64,000 nucleotides of DNA from Phlebotomus papatasi (GCF_024763615.1 NC_077222.1:85436001-85500000); one strand, 5' to 3'. Positions 46,081 to 59,236 are shown, counted from the stretch's first letter. Numbers and translations are program-made. The notes: a model not told the origin generated them from the sequence alone.

Positions 46081-46275
46081 TAGGGGAATATTGGCATGGT
46101 TCGCACAGAGTGAACCTTCAAACAAAGCTAATTCGTAATTTCTTGGCCATAAGATAGATAAATTATTAAGCTCATGAGATGAGATGAGAAACGGTAAGTC
46201 AGCTCCTTGTAAACAAAGAGAAAATTCGCATCGTTTGAAGGTTCATTCTGTGCGAACCATGCCTACATTCCCCTA
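46081..46275. mobile_element. MITE family B copy 2 (GGTTCGCAC core)
   Basis: The ends taggggaatattggcatggt and taggggaatgtaggcatggt (reading inward) are inverted and both continue tcgcacagagtgaacctt/tcgcacagaatgaacctt. It matches 14816-15020 throughout. Non-coding, 195 bp. Confidence 0.85.
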
Positions 46276-46590
46276 TAAAAATTACTATTTAAGATAATCT
46301 TAAAAAAGATTAAAAAAAACGTTTTTTGCTTAAAGTATCATTTCATAAGGATTTCTCTGCTCAATTTGACTATTATTGACGAAATTTTAATTTTTTACTG
46401 CTTATTCGTACAGTGTCAATCAGACATGAGCTAAAATAGTGAAATAGTTTTGACAAGAAGGAGTGAAAAATTTATAAATCCTTTTGTTCTTTTTGGTTTG
46501 GTTGCAAGAAATTTATAATAGTTTTTTATTAGTTTTTTGCTAATCGAAATTGGTTTGTTTTACTGGTACAAATTGAATTTTTGACTGATT

Positions 46591-46970
46591 AGGGTAACTG
46601 TACCAAATTTCGGCCAGCTTACAATTTCGGACAATTCTCTTGTTCGTCAAATTTCCATAAATTTTCAGTTTTGACATTGTCTAGAGACTATACAATGCAA
46701 GAAAAGCAAAAAGTGTTGCTTCCATGATCAATATCATGTTTAGTAGACTTTAGAATAGAAGAATTCCGAAATGACAAAAAACTATGAGAATAAAGGTGGC
46801 CGAAATATTACCTAAAGTTAAGTCTACCTTTTTGTGTACTTTTAAATGTATTAAGGATGATTTTAGAGAAAACAAATACGATAAACTATCTACAAGATTC
46901 CAAGCAACACTCTTTAACAAGTAACAAAAAAATCAATTTGTATTAAAAATATTAAATTTAAGACTTAAGA
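46591..46970. mobile_element. MITE family A, uninterrupted copy (empty site)
   Basis: It starts agggtaactgtaccaaattt (46591) and continues through blocks shared with 4716-4922 (inverted) and then 271-443 (inverted). The junction corresponding to the P-like insertion reads attaagga at 46850-46857, with no insertion. The right terminus is decayed (gattttggctt at about 46970). Confidence 0.75.
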
Positions 46971-48716
46971 TTTTGGCTTTAATTTTATTCAATGTATATT
47001 TTGTTAAGTAAATTTGAGTAAACAAAATTGTTATTGGAGAATTGTTCATTTTCTCCAAATTACATTTTATGTTTCTCGAAACATAAAATCCTCCGGAAAT
47101 GTCTTAGGTTTTATGTACTGGATAATTTCAAATCCTTTCTACCATAAGTTAGCAATGTTTGTCGCTTAAAAGAGTTATAGTAATATTCTCAGTAATTCAC
47201 GTTATAGGTGGACAAGTTAAGTGCAGCATAGACAGTACACATAATTTGTATATTTATGTTTGAAGCTATTATGAAATAGGTGGAAATTTGCGTCGTATCT
47301 GAACTTGCATAGTGCTCTAGTGAGACTATGAGCACCTGCATCTCTTGCATTTCTCTCATTTAGCGTCTTTTGCGCCGTGGCCCCATTAAAACTTCTTTAC
47401 GTGGCCACTGGAACTCCCTGACCGACACTTTTGATTTCTTTCCTAATAATCCACTGCGGATTTCCCGTCTCTTCGTGCAACTCTGATGTGATTTATCTCA
47501 CTGTCCTTTATTTATAAGATTGTATGAATTTTCTGAATCAGAAGTATCTGGACGGTATTTTGAATTTTGCTGCATGAGTCGTTTGAAGCTGTGAAAAATA
47601 TCTCCACTCAATCATCGTGTCGATATGAAAAGCAAATTTCCACAACCCCTAAAAACTTATTAAATGGCGTTCCATCAGTTGCAGAGATGGATGGAACCCT
47701 CTCCAGAGTCAGTGGGCAACAATAGAATTTTCTGTATTTATGACATGACTGCGCGACACTGTGGACAATTTTTCTTCCGTTTCAAATCGCCATTGGCCGC
47801 AAGAGTATCTCAAACAATGCTCGCAGATCCTTCATGCTTTTTCACAGTGGTTACACCTAATAGAGGGATACATTCAATGTCCTCTCCCCTTTTTTCCAGC
47901 ATCCGCATATGCCCAATCTCCCAGTCCATGAAGGGTTTTTTCACCCTGATTGAGATATGTGTATAGTGGAATTTTTCAAGGATCATTTCATTTCACATAT
48001 TTCAAGTCACTATCTCAAACAATACCTCCTCGTCACGACCCCTCAGCCCTTCATTCTTCTTTTTTACCACAAAAAAAATTTCAAATATCTGCGAAAAGGT
48101 TCTAAAAGAGTGACAAAAAAGAGTATTTTGTAGATAAGTGTGTTCCATCTCTGCTGGCGGCAAAGGGTCGAATCTTATCTCAACCTCGAACGATTTCTTA
48201 AGTGGCCTCTTGATGCCCTTTGCAAACTTCGAATGCAATGTCCACTGATGGATCCAACATTTGCCCATGCAAATGATGCTTTCTGATTGAACCTCCCTGC
48301 TGAATGTCGATAGGGGTGAAAAAAATGCATCTATAGTGAAGAGCAGCTGTCAATAGAGTTGCAGTGGAATGGGTGAATATTCAATATTTTATATCACATC
48401 AATGGATGAACGTAAAATTCGACGTGGTGATGCATGTCGCCTGATAACACCTTTACGGGTACAATTAAAAATCATTGTGATCAAGGGGAGGTAATGTTTT
48501 CAAGAGGTGTACTTCAATAATTTCAAAATATAATAAAATAATTTTGCAATAAGATTATACATTAGATATATTCTTGGATCTATAGATCCCTAGTTCAGCT
48601 GTGAAGACAATTTTTGCTTAAAAAATCAAGAAAAAGTGTAGATGACCTACGAAGCAATTACTACCCAAAAACTTTAGTGTTTCAATGATTTTGAAGTAAT
48701 CATAAGAGCCAAGAAG
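46971..48716. other. Unique sequence, no gene recognised
   Basis: 47500-48480 is GC-balanced, with a plus frame of 100 codons (47664-47966) and a minus frame of 88 codons (48002-48268), neither recognisable. 46971-47500 is AT-rich. Confidence 0.35.
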
Positions 48717-48730
48717 AGTACCACTACCTA

Positions 48731-48951
48731 TGAGAGAGACTTTCCGGTGTTCGCCAGTGAAAAAAAAAGATCACCCTAAGATGAAAACACTTTTTTCATC
48801 TTGCCCAGAGCTTTCGGTCCCGATGTGGACCTTCGTCAGTGGTCTTCCAGTCTTCCACATCGGGACCGAAATCTCTGGGCAAGACGGAAAAAGTGTTTTC
48901 ATCTTAGGGTGACCTTTTTTTTCACTGGCGAACACCGGAAAGTCCCTCTCA
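48731..48951. mobile_element. 221-bp near-perfect foldback with 13-bp flanking direct repeat
   Basis: The left arm (tgagagagactttccggtgt, tcgccagtgaaaaaaaaaga, tcaccctaagatgaaaacac) is repeated inverted up to 48951 with few mismatches. The centre is a short gtcagtggtctt loop. gagtaccactacc occurs at 48717-48729 and again at 48980-48992, bracketing the palindrome plus about 28 bp of extra right-hand sequence. The mirrored 60- and 62-codon frames are by-products of the palindrome. Confidence 0.75.
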
Positions 48952-48992
48952 AAGTACATTGCGTCAGTCCTTCATCATTGAGTACCACTACC

Positions 48993-50500
48993 CTTTTTTA
49001 GACATTACTACTAGACGATTATGATAATCTTAGACAAAAATTAAGGCAATATCTTGAAAAACAATTTTGTAGGATAGGCAAAACATAATGTGGATTTACG
49101 TCATTGAAGCAGACTGTGACAGTTTTTAGCTAAAAATAGTCAATATACATGAAATATAGGTATAAATAAAACAGAAATTATTAATTTGGAATGGGATGTC
49201 CTGGCATTTCACTTTGATTTAAAAGGATACATGGTTAGTTTTTAGTTTATTACAGACCAAAGATTTTTTTTTACTATCAATTGAATTATTTTTTTACCCC
49301 AATCAGCTAATTTACTGAATAAACTAATTATAATGAATTTTTAAGGGTTTTTGTTCATTTTCGATAGTCAACTCTTTAAAAAATTGTAAAGCAATCTTAT
49401 ATGACGAGTACTCATAGAATAGTGGAAACACTCATTATATAAATTTTGAAAAATGGTTAATATCAAAAAGAAAATATATTAAAAAGGGATTAAAATTCTA
49501 ATATGTTTCTGTTTTTACATGTTTCTTATTCAATGATCAAATATATTAAAACCTTGGAGGTTTAGGAAGTTCATACAGTCTACCTACCTACGGAAATAAT
49601 TTAAAATTTAAAGACTAGGTCTCTCTTAGTTTGAACGTTATCTAATTTTGAAATTTCCAGTTTGTTATTATAAGCCAGGTGTCTTACATCGAACACGTAA
49701 TAATTTAATAATAATTGATAAAGTAGCCTTAATCAGCATTATACGCAGTTTTAAGTCCCATTTTAGACGTTTGTGCTGGCTTAACCAAGTAGGTAAAATT
49801 TTTTCCACAGGAAAGGACTAACTTTAAACTTCAAAAAGATAAATGAGGATGTTTTATTTAAAACAATATACTTGGTATACTTACAATGACGGCCAAAAGT
49901 TTCTTGACAATTCTATGTTCGAGAAACCAGGTGGTAAACATGTAGAAAAAAGTACTTTTTAAAATTTTCCTCAAAAATTTATTAATTTAATTTATTATTT
50001 GAATTAAATTATTTGAAATTTAAATTATTAATTTATTAATTTAAATAATTGTTTTTCAAAATTTGATCATTTTTATTGGCCAAGATTTTCTTAGCAATTT
50101 TGAAAAAGTTTCTTAAACTGTTTTAAAGTACACAAAACTAATTTCTTTAATCCGGTTATATGTATTTAAATGTTATGTCATTTGAAAGTCAAATGGTCGG
50201 TTTGCACATTTCTAAAGTTTTTAATGGTTAATTTTAAGGATATAAAAGTGATGATAAAAAACTTAATAAAGTAATGGATTTCTTGTTAATTTATTAAATA
50301 GGGAAAAACGCCAAGTTACAAAAAATTGAAGAAGGGAAATCATCCAGAGATACTGTAGAAGTGAATGTATGTCGTTAGTTGTTCAATTTTATATAAAATC
50401 AGCGACAGGATAGATACATAAAATCGTAAAAAACTATACGGTGATGAGGCACATGTATAGTGTAGATCTGGGGTGGAATGATAACTTTTCAATAATATCG
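48993..50500. other. AT-rich sequence, nothing recognised
   Basis: This includes a very AT-rich run of attaattta words at 49980-50045. No open frames or paired repeats were found. Confidence 0.5.
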
Positions 50501-53373
50501 AATCGATAGTATCGATAAATGTATATCTGTTAGATTAAATGAATGTAAATGTCTTACGCATTATTGGACCATTCAATGTGACATTCTTAAAAGAATGTGA
50601 CTGTTGGTAAATACCAAGATTTTTCAGAATTGACAATCCATACCATCGACAAGAAGTTATCACGTCACCCCTGAAAAACGCTTCTGGAGGACCTAGTGTA
50701 TTCCGACTCAGAGGGTTGATAACCGCAAGTAATAATAAAAACATATGGTTCATTTTTATTATTACGTGATAAGTTCGCGAGATGAAATACGATCCACCTT
50801 TTCAAAAAAAAATTTTTTTGAACCACCGTTGGATGTCTTACATTCACAAGGGATGAAGGTACACAAAAAATACGGTGTACAATTTTTCCACCTTTATTCA
50901 TTCCCTTGCTATGGGCTGTAAATTTTTATGATTCGCAAAATTAAATTACCTCCATTTGGCGTATTTTATTGATTTTCATTAGTATCATCTCATCGATGAA
51001 TCCCTTTTGTCGATACGACCATTTGTGACCATTACTATGGGTATCGACGCATAATGCATCAGCTATTAAAACTGCTGGATGGATGCCTAATCAGGATACA
51101 TGGGAAAGACATAAATTTCGGTAATCTTAGGTGTGTCCACCTTTGACTTTTTGCCAGGGATCAATAAGGAAGGGGTTGGGGGAAGTAAGAGTATATTATC
51201 CCAGGAACGGATAAAAGCTCATGCACTGATCGGAAACTTTATTATTTTCTGTTTATTGAAATAAAAACAAAACTGGTCGCTTGGCGCCAAAGAAACTGGT
51301 TCTAGACAGACAATTTATGATTTGTAAAAAAGTTCCAGTATAAGAAGAAAAAGACTTTTCAGGGAGAAGAGGTATAGTAAAAAAAAAAAGTGTACACCAT
51401 CTCCAGAGCAGAAATTTTACGTTATTTATATTTACAGAAGTGACCACTTCTACAAATGTGAAGAGTGGAGCTCAGTGGAGAGGTATTAAGTGTTTTAAAT
51501 TTATATTTACCTTTGCACTTGGAACGTATATATTCACATTTATTGGAGATTTAACACGCATCCAGCCACCCGATAATAATTTCATGACATTTTATTGATG
51601 GAGCTGATTTTGGAATGAAATCGTGCTAAACGTACAACTCCACCAAAAACTGGTTTTCTTTCGTATTATAGTGATACTTTGTCTTAAATCTATCGTGCCA
51701 TGTCCACCTGAAGACGCGATTGTTGATGATGCTGGATGGCGATTAGAATCTGCCTTTTTGCCTCATACTGATTGTTTGTGGCTTCCCTTCTTTTCCAGTT
51801 GGACAAAAAATTGTTATATCTCTCTTATTTTATTCCTATTCTATAATGTACATAAAGATACAGGTCAGGGTCTAAAATAGTGATGCGTTGTTTTTAAAAT
51901 ATTTGAAGAGTTCTTTTAATATTGTTTAATATTAAAATATAATCTTTAAGATGATAAATGATAGTGGGTGTAACATAGAGTAATATCGACTTTAATCCCA
52001 AGAAATTTTGACAGCTGTCAAAATTATGCTCGCTGGTTTCATTCACTGTGACTGAAATCAACTTATTTATATAAATTTTACTTAAAATCTAATGAATATC
52101 TTCTATTAATGAATTTAAGCAACATTTTCAAATTCTTTAATTTATTTTTAAGGTTCTCACGACAGTGTATGACTATTTTGCACCATGTTCTGTATATCTC
52201 ATGCACTATCCAACTCCTCCTTTTCATGGTTTTCTTCTCTGCCAGAGCTCATCTTCTCAGATGATGATCAACAAATGTGACTCATTATTGGGTAGATGTT
52301 CAAAATTTATTGTAGTTCAGTGCTACTTTATTTCTCGCATTTAAGAGAATCATGCAAAAATTACCCCATTCCCTATAATTGATTTTTGAGATGGTGCACC
52401 GATATCGATTTCTCGGGCAATGATTGAGCACTTCCCTGGATACAGAAGGCTCCTTTTTCCTGCACCATCTCACCAAGATGAACATCAATAGATAGACGCG
52501 CTTATTAAGTGGACAATTACCCTTTCAGAATACGAAGAAAATACACTTGGCATTGGTATTACATTCTAATGCTTTTGACTGGAGGCAGATACTGTACTAA
52601 AGGAACACACAATAAAATAAACTGCAGTCATTGTCGGCACAAAATAATAATAACAATAAAAAAAGACACAATTAAAACAGAAACAATGAAGCTTCAGTTT
52701 GTATGTGAACTTCTATACTGCATACATTGGCTCGCGAGGAAGATGCACAAGAAATAATAACAATAATAATAACGAGTGGAAAGAAGTTAGAAGTGTAAAG
52801 AGTAAATGGGATAAAAAAAAAACCTTACACGCGACTGTCGTCACCCTGGAAGATTGGTGGAAGATTGCAAGAGCCTCGAGGGAAGAAAGAGGTGCTGGTG
52901 AATTGCCCGATGGATGTTTCTTGGCGGGGTCAAGTGTAATTCAGTTGTAATTAGCAATTATGTTGATTGTACGAGGAAATTGTCACAATGCACGAGGCTT
53001 TTTTTTCGATTTCTCCCTGGGATCATTAAACATGTGTTTAAACACTTGGATTTTTTGGAACCATTATAAGCCCTAGAGATCCCTTGAAATTGCCCTGAAA
53101 TTGCTTAAAATTATGACTGAGATTGTGGTTCTTGCAGACATATTAAGGTTCTACTTGATCTTGTGCCAAGAATCCATTAGACACCTCATAAGTTGGAAGT
53201 GTTTCTTAGATGAGGTCATTTCTTGTAATTATTACCAAATAAGTAACTTTTTGAACACCCTTCTTTGGTTGTGATTCCGGATTTACCGAAACCATTATCA
53301 AACACACCGCATAGGGCGTAACTCTACAATGACATGTCCATTATCTTAAGACTAAATATCAAAGTGATCTAAA
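50501..53373. other. Unique sequence, no gene recognised
   Basis: GC-balanced parts at 50950-51880 and 52160-53010. Frames of 60-85 codons (for example 51623-51880, 52699-52950) have no recognisable domain. A short (aat)n run lies at 52757-52772. One inverted pair, ggtgcaccgatatcg/atggtgca-like, is seen near 52390-52470. Confidence 0.35.
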
Positions 53374-53576
53374 TAGGGGAAAGTGGGGCACTTTTGAATT
53401 GGGTCACTTTCAAAATAAAGCTTTGTTTTCTTCCAAGTTTAAATGGAACTGAACACCATGATACAATTTAGTTCTACAAACCAATTTTGAAACCAAATTA
53501 CATTACGATAGCGCTCAATTCCATTACAAAATCAGAGAAAAACACCGTATTTCAAAAGTGCCCCACTTCCCCCTGT
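53374..53576. mobile_element. MITE, GGGGAAAGTGGGGCACTTTTGAA termini
   Basis: The left end taggggaaagtggggcactt and right end acagggggaagtggggcact (reading inward) are inverted and continue as tttgaa. It is about 203 bp, non-coding, and a member of the TAGGGGAA terminus group. Confidence 0.8.
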
Positions 53577-54469
53577 ACCATGTGTGTTTGATCGTAAGCC
53601 TAGGGGACACAGACTTTGGCTTCAAAGCTTCGTTATATTTTTTAGGGCTTTATTGACTATCTATCAAGTAAGCTGTATCGTTAAACTAAGAAGAGACCAT
53701 ATATACTAGTTTGAATCACAACACAATTGTAAACATTTAAACAGTTTTCAGACATCTCTAAGTTCTTCAAATACATTAAAGGCTTCTTGATCAAGAAGAT
53801 TTTTAAAGATATATTTTAAGATCTTCTAAAACTGGACAAAATTTGTAATTTGGCTACAGTATTTATTCGTTTAAGAAGATGATTTATATTGGTTTTTAAC
53901 CTTTTATTTGTGGAAAAATGATTGTTATGTCTATAACCCTGAGGCTCTTAAGCAGTACGTTTTACTTAACCGTTGATATGCACAACGTTCCGGTGGGATG
54001 ATTATCTTCTTTGTAAGGATGAGGTTTACCGTAGATGCGGGTGACTGCACTCCGAGGGTGCCTTTATACTCCTGCTTTTCGCAAGCTTTGCTTTAATTCG
54101 AAGGCTTAAGGATAATTTAATGACCACAAGGGCATTTAAAGATGGTTTAGAGATCATCCTTAAAGAACAATTAAAGAAAAGCTTACGAAAAGTAGGAGTG
54201 CAAAGTCACATCCTGAGTTCAAAGTCACTCACATTTACGATACCCATCCTGTAATAAATCAACAGCGTGGACTATAACCCCAGCCTTTTAGAGCTGTAGA
54301 ATTGGAAAACTCTAGTCAGAAGTTTGAATGGTAGTGAATACTATGTCATGCCAGGATCAGCGATTGATTTTGACATCAGATGAATATAATGTGCTGGACA
54401 CCTATTTAAGCTAAGAAACAGCTTAACGTTATTATACTTAAAATAATAATTAAATTATATTCCTATCAG
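53577..54469. other. Unique sequence, nothing recognised
   Basis: No open frame of note and no paired repeat were found. Confidence 0.45.
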
Positions 54470-54517
54470 TTTCCGACTAAGCCGTCTCTCATCTTAAGCC
54501 GTAAGACTGTCTAGGAC
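54470..54517. mobile_element. MITE family C, right-hand fragment
   Basis: tttccgactaagccgtctct ... cttaagccgtaag ... tgtctagga matches the right half of the copies at 27292 and 62863. The left half is missing. Confidence 0.65.
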
Positions 54518-54593
54518 AAAACAAAACCTTAGAACGTGCCATGTGAGGAAAGTCCTAAAATTAATGAAAAGGTAGTTTAATAGATATTTAGAT

Positions 54594-55120
54594 TAATAAT
54601 AATAATAATAAGTTTATTGGTTCATGCCCAGGATACAGAAAGTAACATGTAGGACTATACAATAAATTATAAATTATTATTAACTATGCTAAGCAGTCTT
54701 TCGGTTAAACTTCGCTCAGGTTTTCTGCTTTCCAGGTCTGTAATAGACCTTAACATTCCAGAATTTATTAGGCACTATATAGATTTGAAGTTTTAATAGT
54801 TAAAAGCTTTAAAATACTTCAGACTCCTCCATAATGTTTTTAAATCAAGCTTAGTGTAGAAGATTTTTCCGCCATTCAACGGTAAAGTAGCGATCGTGTC
54901 GTTACGTGCCTCGCCGTTGGCAACCCTCCCCTATTGCAATCTCAAGGTTGCCTCCCTGACCTGCTTCAGAGTGAGTGGTATGACACCCTGGCGCCATGTG
55001 TGGTGGAGTCAGTGTGTCATGGGAAGGCTCAGAGTGCGGATGCTGAGCCTGTGAATCCCAAAAGAGGGCCACCGCCTGTTGAAAGTAAGCGTCGGTAGTC
55101 CAGAAGGGCTACATTAGTAA
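54594..55120 (-). mobile_element. Possible non-LTR retrotransposon 3' end with (AAT)n tail
   Basis: On the minus strand a GC-rich block (about 55115-54880: for example ggcggtggccctcttttgg) runs through AT-rich sequence into ccaataaactt and a TTA/AAT microsatellite at 54611-54594. An AATAAA-like signal followed by TAA repeats is a usual LINE 3' architecture. No reverse transcriptase frame is preserved. Alternative: unrelated unique GC-rich sequence next to a microsatellite. Confidence 0.3.
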
Positions 55121-57161
55121 CAATATTCTTAGTGTTTAAATCTGTATCTTAAATTTCAAATTAATAATTAATCTGACCTTTATGGTCCTAAATTTTAAAA
55201 ATTTATTATAGGTTTTCACACATATCTCGATCGGAGATCCCCTTCCGTAAACACATTATTTTCGCAGGCGAAGTAAGTAGCTCTATTGAAATCGATTGAG
55301 CCAAACCCCTTACAGGTTTATGATCATATTCACTGCTATCAGATCCAAATTTCGCAGTAGTTTTCCGTGTCTGTGCATGAATTTCATACACTGATATGCA
55401 AAAGATTATGGCAGGCATCAAGGCATCAGTTAATTGTCCATCTTCATGTCGTAATTATATTGGCAGCGTATGCGACGCCATATACTGTGTCTGCCAGTAG
55501 CCACATTATCTTCATCTCTCCATGCCTCTCCTCAAGACAAGAAGCCATGTGCAGAGCTTTTGATTTTTCATCTCGACCCATCAATTCAGTGTCTTCCAAG
55601 AGACGAAAAAAAATAAGATTGGTATAATGTCTCATTGTGTGCTGGGTATAACGTGATAATTTTTGATATGAACTCGCGTGGAAGTTCCCAATTCTGGAAA
55701 GAAAAGCATCTCCCATTGCGGAATAATTGGTACGAGGACAGTGAAACAATTCTTATGCCAAGTGGATCAGTGTGATGTGTTTTTGTTCGGGAGGTACCAG
55801 GAGTGGCTTCTGCTGTAACGCACTAATGACTCTCAATGGGAACCACTCGATGCATGGGAACTGCAATCAAAATAACAATAATTCCCTCTCATGATCCCAA
55901 TAATATTTTGTTGGGGAGAAGCATATTCTTTTCAATAGAAGATGAGTTAATTGGATTCAGAAGCTACTCTCAGTCAGAAGTTTCAGCCCGAAATCGCGAT
56001 CCGGTCTCGAAACTGAGAGAGTCTTTGGAGGTGTATATAGGTCTTTCTGCATTATCTGGCCTTTTGTATTTCTGCTCACGTAGTGAAAACTCTGGTTAAT
56101 GCAGAGAATAGGCATCTGATGATGCTGTGAATCAATACATATATACATATATCATCCTCAGTCTCCACATTTTCAAAACACTTTGTCCAGTCTATAAAGT
56201 TTTTGTTTACTATTCCACTTTTTTTTCTCTCTAGCACTTCTACCAACTTCTACACAGGGCTAGAAATCTCAAAGATGGAAGACTCACAATTCAATGTTAT
56301 AATAGTCTTTATTGGGGGACTCTCTGGGTACCTTTCCATGTTGTTGGGACCGAGGTAGAAAAAGTCCAAAACATCACCTATATGTACAAGATCTCCAGAG
56401 AGACAATAAAGAAGGTGCCCTGGCCAGAGATATATAGTGAAATGTGCATGAAAAGTCTGCATGTGTGTTTAGGAAAGAATAAGAAGATAAACAGAAAATA
56501 AGCGAGAAGAGAACCAATGAAAAAAAAAGCGTATGAAATGAAAGTAGAATAAAAAACTCAAGTTGAATAATAAAAATCAAATGAGTAAAAAATGAATAAA
56601 ATGATCATCTCGTCACATAAGCCCAAGAGTCTCTGGGGCTTTTTTTTCCTGAGCTGTCCTCTTCAGTTGTTCGGGTTAAGAACCTCAGAAGCGTCTTCGA
56701 TGTCTCGTTTTTGACCACGTCAAAGCACCAATTTCTGTTTCAGTTCCAGCTTTGTTGTTGTTTTCTCTCCCTCACTCTGACATCACTGCAATCTTACCAT
56801 CGCGTCGTTGTTGCCTTCGTCAATTTCAATTTTATGTATCAACTTAAGTCGCTTGCTCTTGATACTCATATGTGCATGGACTGGAAAAGAGGAGAGACTC
56901 ACAAAAAAGAGACCAAGAAAACAACCACGTTCTGTTTTTATGTACAAAAATCGAGCGCGCGCAACTCAACACATAGGGTCAGTAAATATCCGTATCGTAT
57001 AGTATATACGCAAATGAGATGGGTAAATACGTTAGAATAAATCTCGACCTGACGATATTCCGGACAGGTTAGCAATGGGCGTTGATAAATACAAGAGATC
57101 CCTCTTTTCACTCAGTTCACCTTCTTATCTCTCTGCTTGAATATGCTTCCAAGATTATAAG
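55121..57161. other. Unique GC-balanced sequence, no gene recognised
   Basis: Several overlapping frames of 70-109 codons occur on both strands (55367-55627, 55444-55749, 55836-56099, 56711-57040). They shadow each other and have no recognisable domain. An atacatatatacatatat run lies near 56136-56150. Confidence 0.35.
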
Positions 57162-57489
57162 TTGATACGCTTTCGTGACAAAAACAAATATCAAGTTTTT
57201 GGGCAGAAGCAAAACAACAACAACATAAAAAAAAATCCAAAAGAGTCAAAATTGAGTTTCTCCGAAATCACTCCTGAATTCTCAGAAATGGTGCCCTACA
57301 GCCGGACCAAAAAAAAATACATAAAAGAGAAAACATGGAAGAAGGGAAAATCTTGGATTATTGTCCTTTGCTTCTTAGGGCTTCTCTTTGGTTTTTTGTT
57401 CAACTGTCATGAAATTGAACTCCGATTGAATTCTACTCCTAGTCTGACCTTAAAATCCACTTCCATGATTTTTTTATGGTTTATTTCAG

Positions 57490-57567
57490 GGCAATTGATG
57501 GGTTCAACAGGCCAGGCTCATATTATTCAATCAAGTGTCCCTATCCATCTTATAGAAGAAGAAACAG
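57490..57567 (+). CDS. Possible cryptic 78-bp coding exon
   Basis: Bounded by a good acceptor (ggtttatttcag) and donor (aaacag|gtacc). The 78 bp are open and of non-repetitive composition, reading QLMGSTGQAHIIQSSVPIHL then IEEET. Both boundaries are phase 1, so the exon could be included or skipped without changing frame. The residues match no family I can name. The surrounding 151-codon frame (57162-57617) includes a hydrophobic run (IIVLCFLGLLFGFLF) but is partly A-rich filler. If real, it would belong to a large gene extending beyond the window. Confidence 0.2.
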
Positions 57568-57617
57568 GTACCTTTTCGTCTATTGAAATACACTTAGAAA
57601 AAATTAAGCATTACTAA

Positions 57618-57894
57618 TTCCAAAAAAATAGATTGAATTAAACATTTGCGAGAATCTTTAAAAAAAAAATATTTTAAAGAGATAGAATTATGTTTTATAG
57701 AAGTATTTTAACAACAGAAAGATATCGAAAAGGGTCGAAGAGGGGTATGGGCATATTAAATGTCATGTTTATGATACAATAGTGGACTTCTGAAGAAGTT
57801 CCGATAATTCGAAGCAATTCTAAGCCAATATCTATAACCGAAAACAGAGTAATATTTTTATATAAATTTTTGTATCGTCAAGAAATCATGAGAT
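57618..57894. other. AT-rich spacer
   Basis: Nothing recognised. Confidence 0.5.
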
Positions 57895-57945
57895 TAGGGG
57901 CAGGTGGGGCTAATCATAGCTGTGGAGGTACACTGATACAAGATT
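57895..57945. mobile_element. MITE family D solo end
   Basis: taggggcaggtggggctaat, then agctgtggaggtacactgat, matches the left end of 29324-29509. No inverted partner was found downstream. Confidence 0.6.
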
Positions 57946-59236
57946 TGTTTTTGAAGGATAAAGCTTTCAAATGTGATGGTCTTCTTTAAGAACTTAAGGG
58001 TAATCAATATAATATATTAATTGTCCTTAAGTTCACTCTTATAAAAAACTCCCGAAATAGTTACCGATATCAAAAACAGTTTGGCTTCTTTCCATTTTCA
58101 TTTTTTCATTTTTCATTCAATAAGAACAAAAAGTTTTTAAAAGGGTATTAGATTGGAAGTACTGTACAGATATTTGATTATTTGGATGTAGAAGTTCCAA
58201 AGAAGATTCAGAAGGAAGTATTGGCATTGGTCTGTACACGACTTTCATAATATCTACCTACTCCTTGTTCTTGCATAGGAAACCAAAAACCATTTTTTAT
58301 ACGTACAATAATACATTTTCTTATCTTAACAATATTTTTTATAAGATCATTTTAACGAAAGATTAACTTAAAGTGAATTCAATTTAAAAAAAAACTCCAT
58401 AAACAGTGAAAACATTTTTTCTGAGTACACTATATCGAATTCGTAAATGTCCTTTTTTTATGGCCTGACATCTCAAATTTAAGTCTTTTCTCTCGATTTT
58501 TTCTTGTTGGTTGGGTTCCAATATTACCCTAAGACATGTTGGTTGTTCCATTTTTTGCTATACAATCTCTGTGTTAGTTTACAAATTTTGGGCTTTTCGT
58601 GCATTTTATCTTCATTTTCTTTGCCTTTAGAGCATATTAACCCTCATTCGTCTCAGAAAATCATATTAGGAGGGCCTTTAAGATGTTTTAAACTCAATAT
58701 ACATTTTTATAAATGAGGAAAAGTTGTCTAATATCCAAAGGCGTCTTCAGACTAGAGGTTTAGCCCATTCCAGAATGTCTCAAAATCCTTAATAGCAACC
58801 AATTTTATTGCTTTTCCTGAATCTAATGGGTAATTTGTCCTTAATAATCCAATCCTAAATTAAATTCCTAAATTAAAAATCTTGATTGATAAGCAATTAG
58901 ACGAGTTAACGGCTAAGCCTTAGGTCGGAAGCCCGTTTAATCAAGGACATGAAAAACTTAAAAAAAAAACATCACTCTTATTTTTATTATATTTGAAAGT
59001 ACACTTAAAATAAACATTTAACTCAAATTAATTAACTTTTGCTTTGCCAAACCGTAAAATTAAGAAGTACTAAATCTAATTTCCTTATTGAGTATTTTAC
59101 GAAGTGAAAGTGCTACACAAAACAAAGTGGAAATACTTGGAAAATTAATTTTGAAAGACTATCGCTCATTTTTGCGATATCGATCCTTTTGCAGATTTCA
59201 TGCTCACATAAAAATGTTATATTTTTTAGTAAGTAT
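57946..59236. other. AT-rich sequence, nothing recognised
   Basis: The 70-codon frame at 58504-58716 has no recognisable domain. No paired repeats were found. Confidence 0.4.

Noticed and set aside
48730..48959. Mirrored 60- and 62-codon frames as genes
   Set aside because: They are the two strands of one palindrome and encode near-identical strings by symmetry.
54594..54611. (AAT)n microsatellite as a CRISPR or other structured array
   Set aside because: It is a simple trinucleotide run; no spaced direct repeats exist anywhere in the window.
57162..57617. 151-codon open frame as a complete membrane protein gene
   Set aside because: The N-terminal half is A-rich low-complexity filler; only the internal 78-bp segment has exon-like boundaries, so only that was reported.
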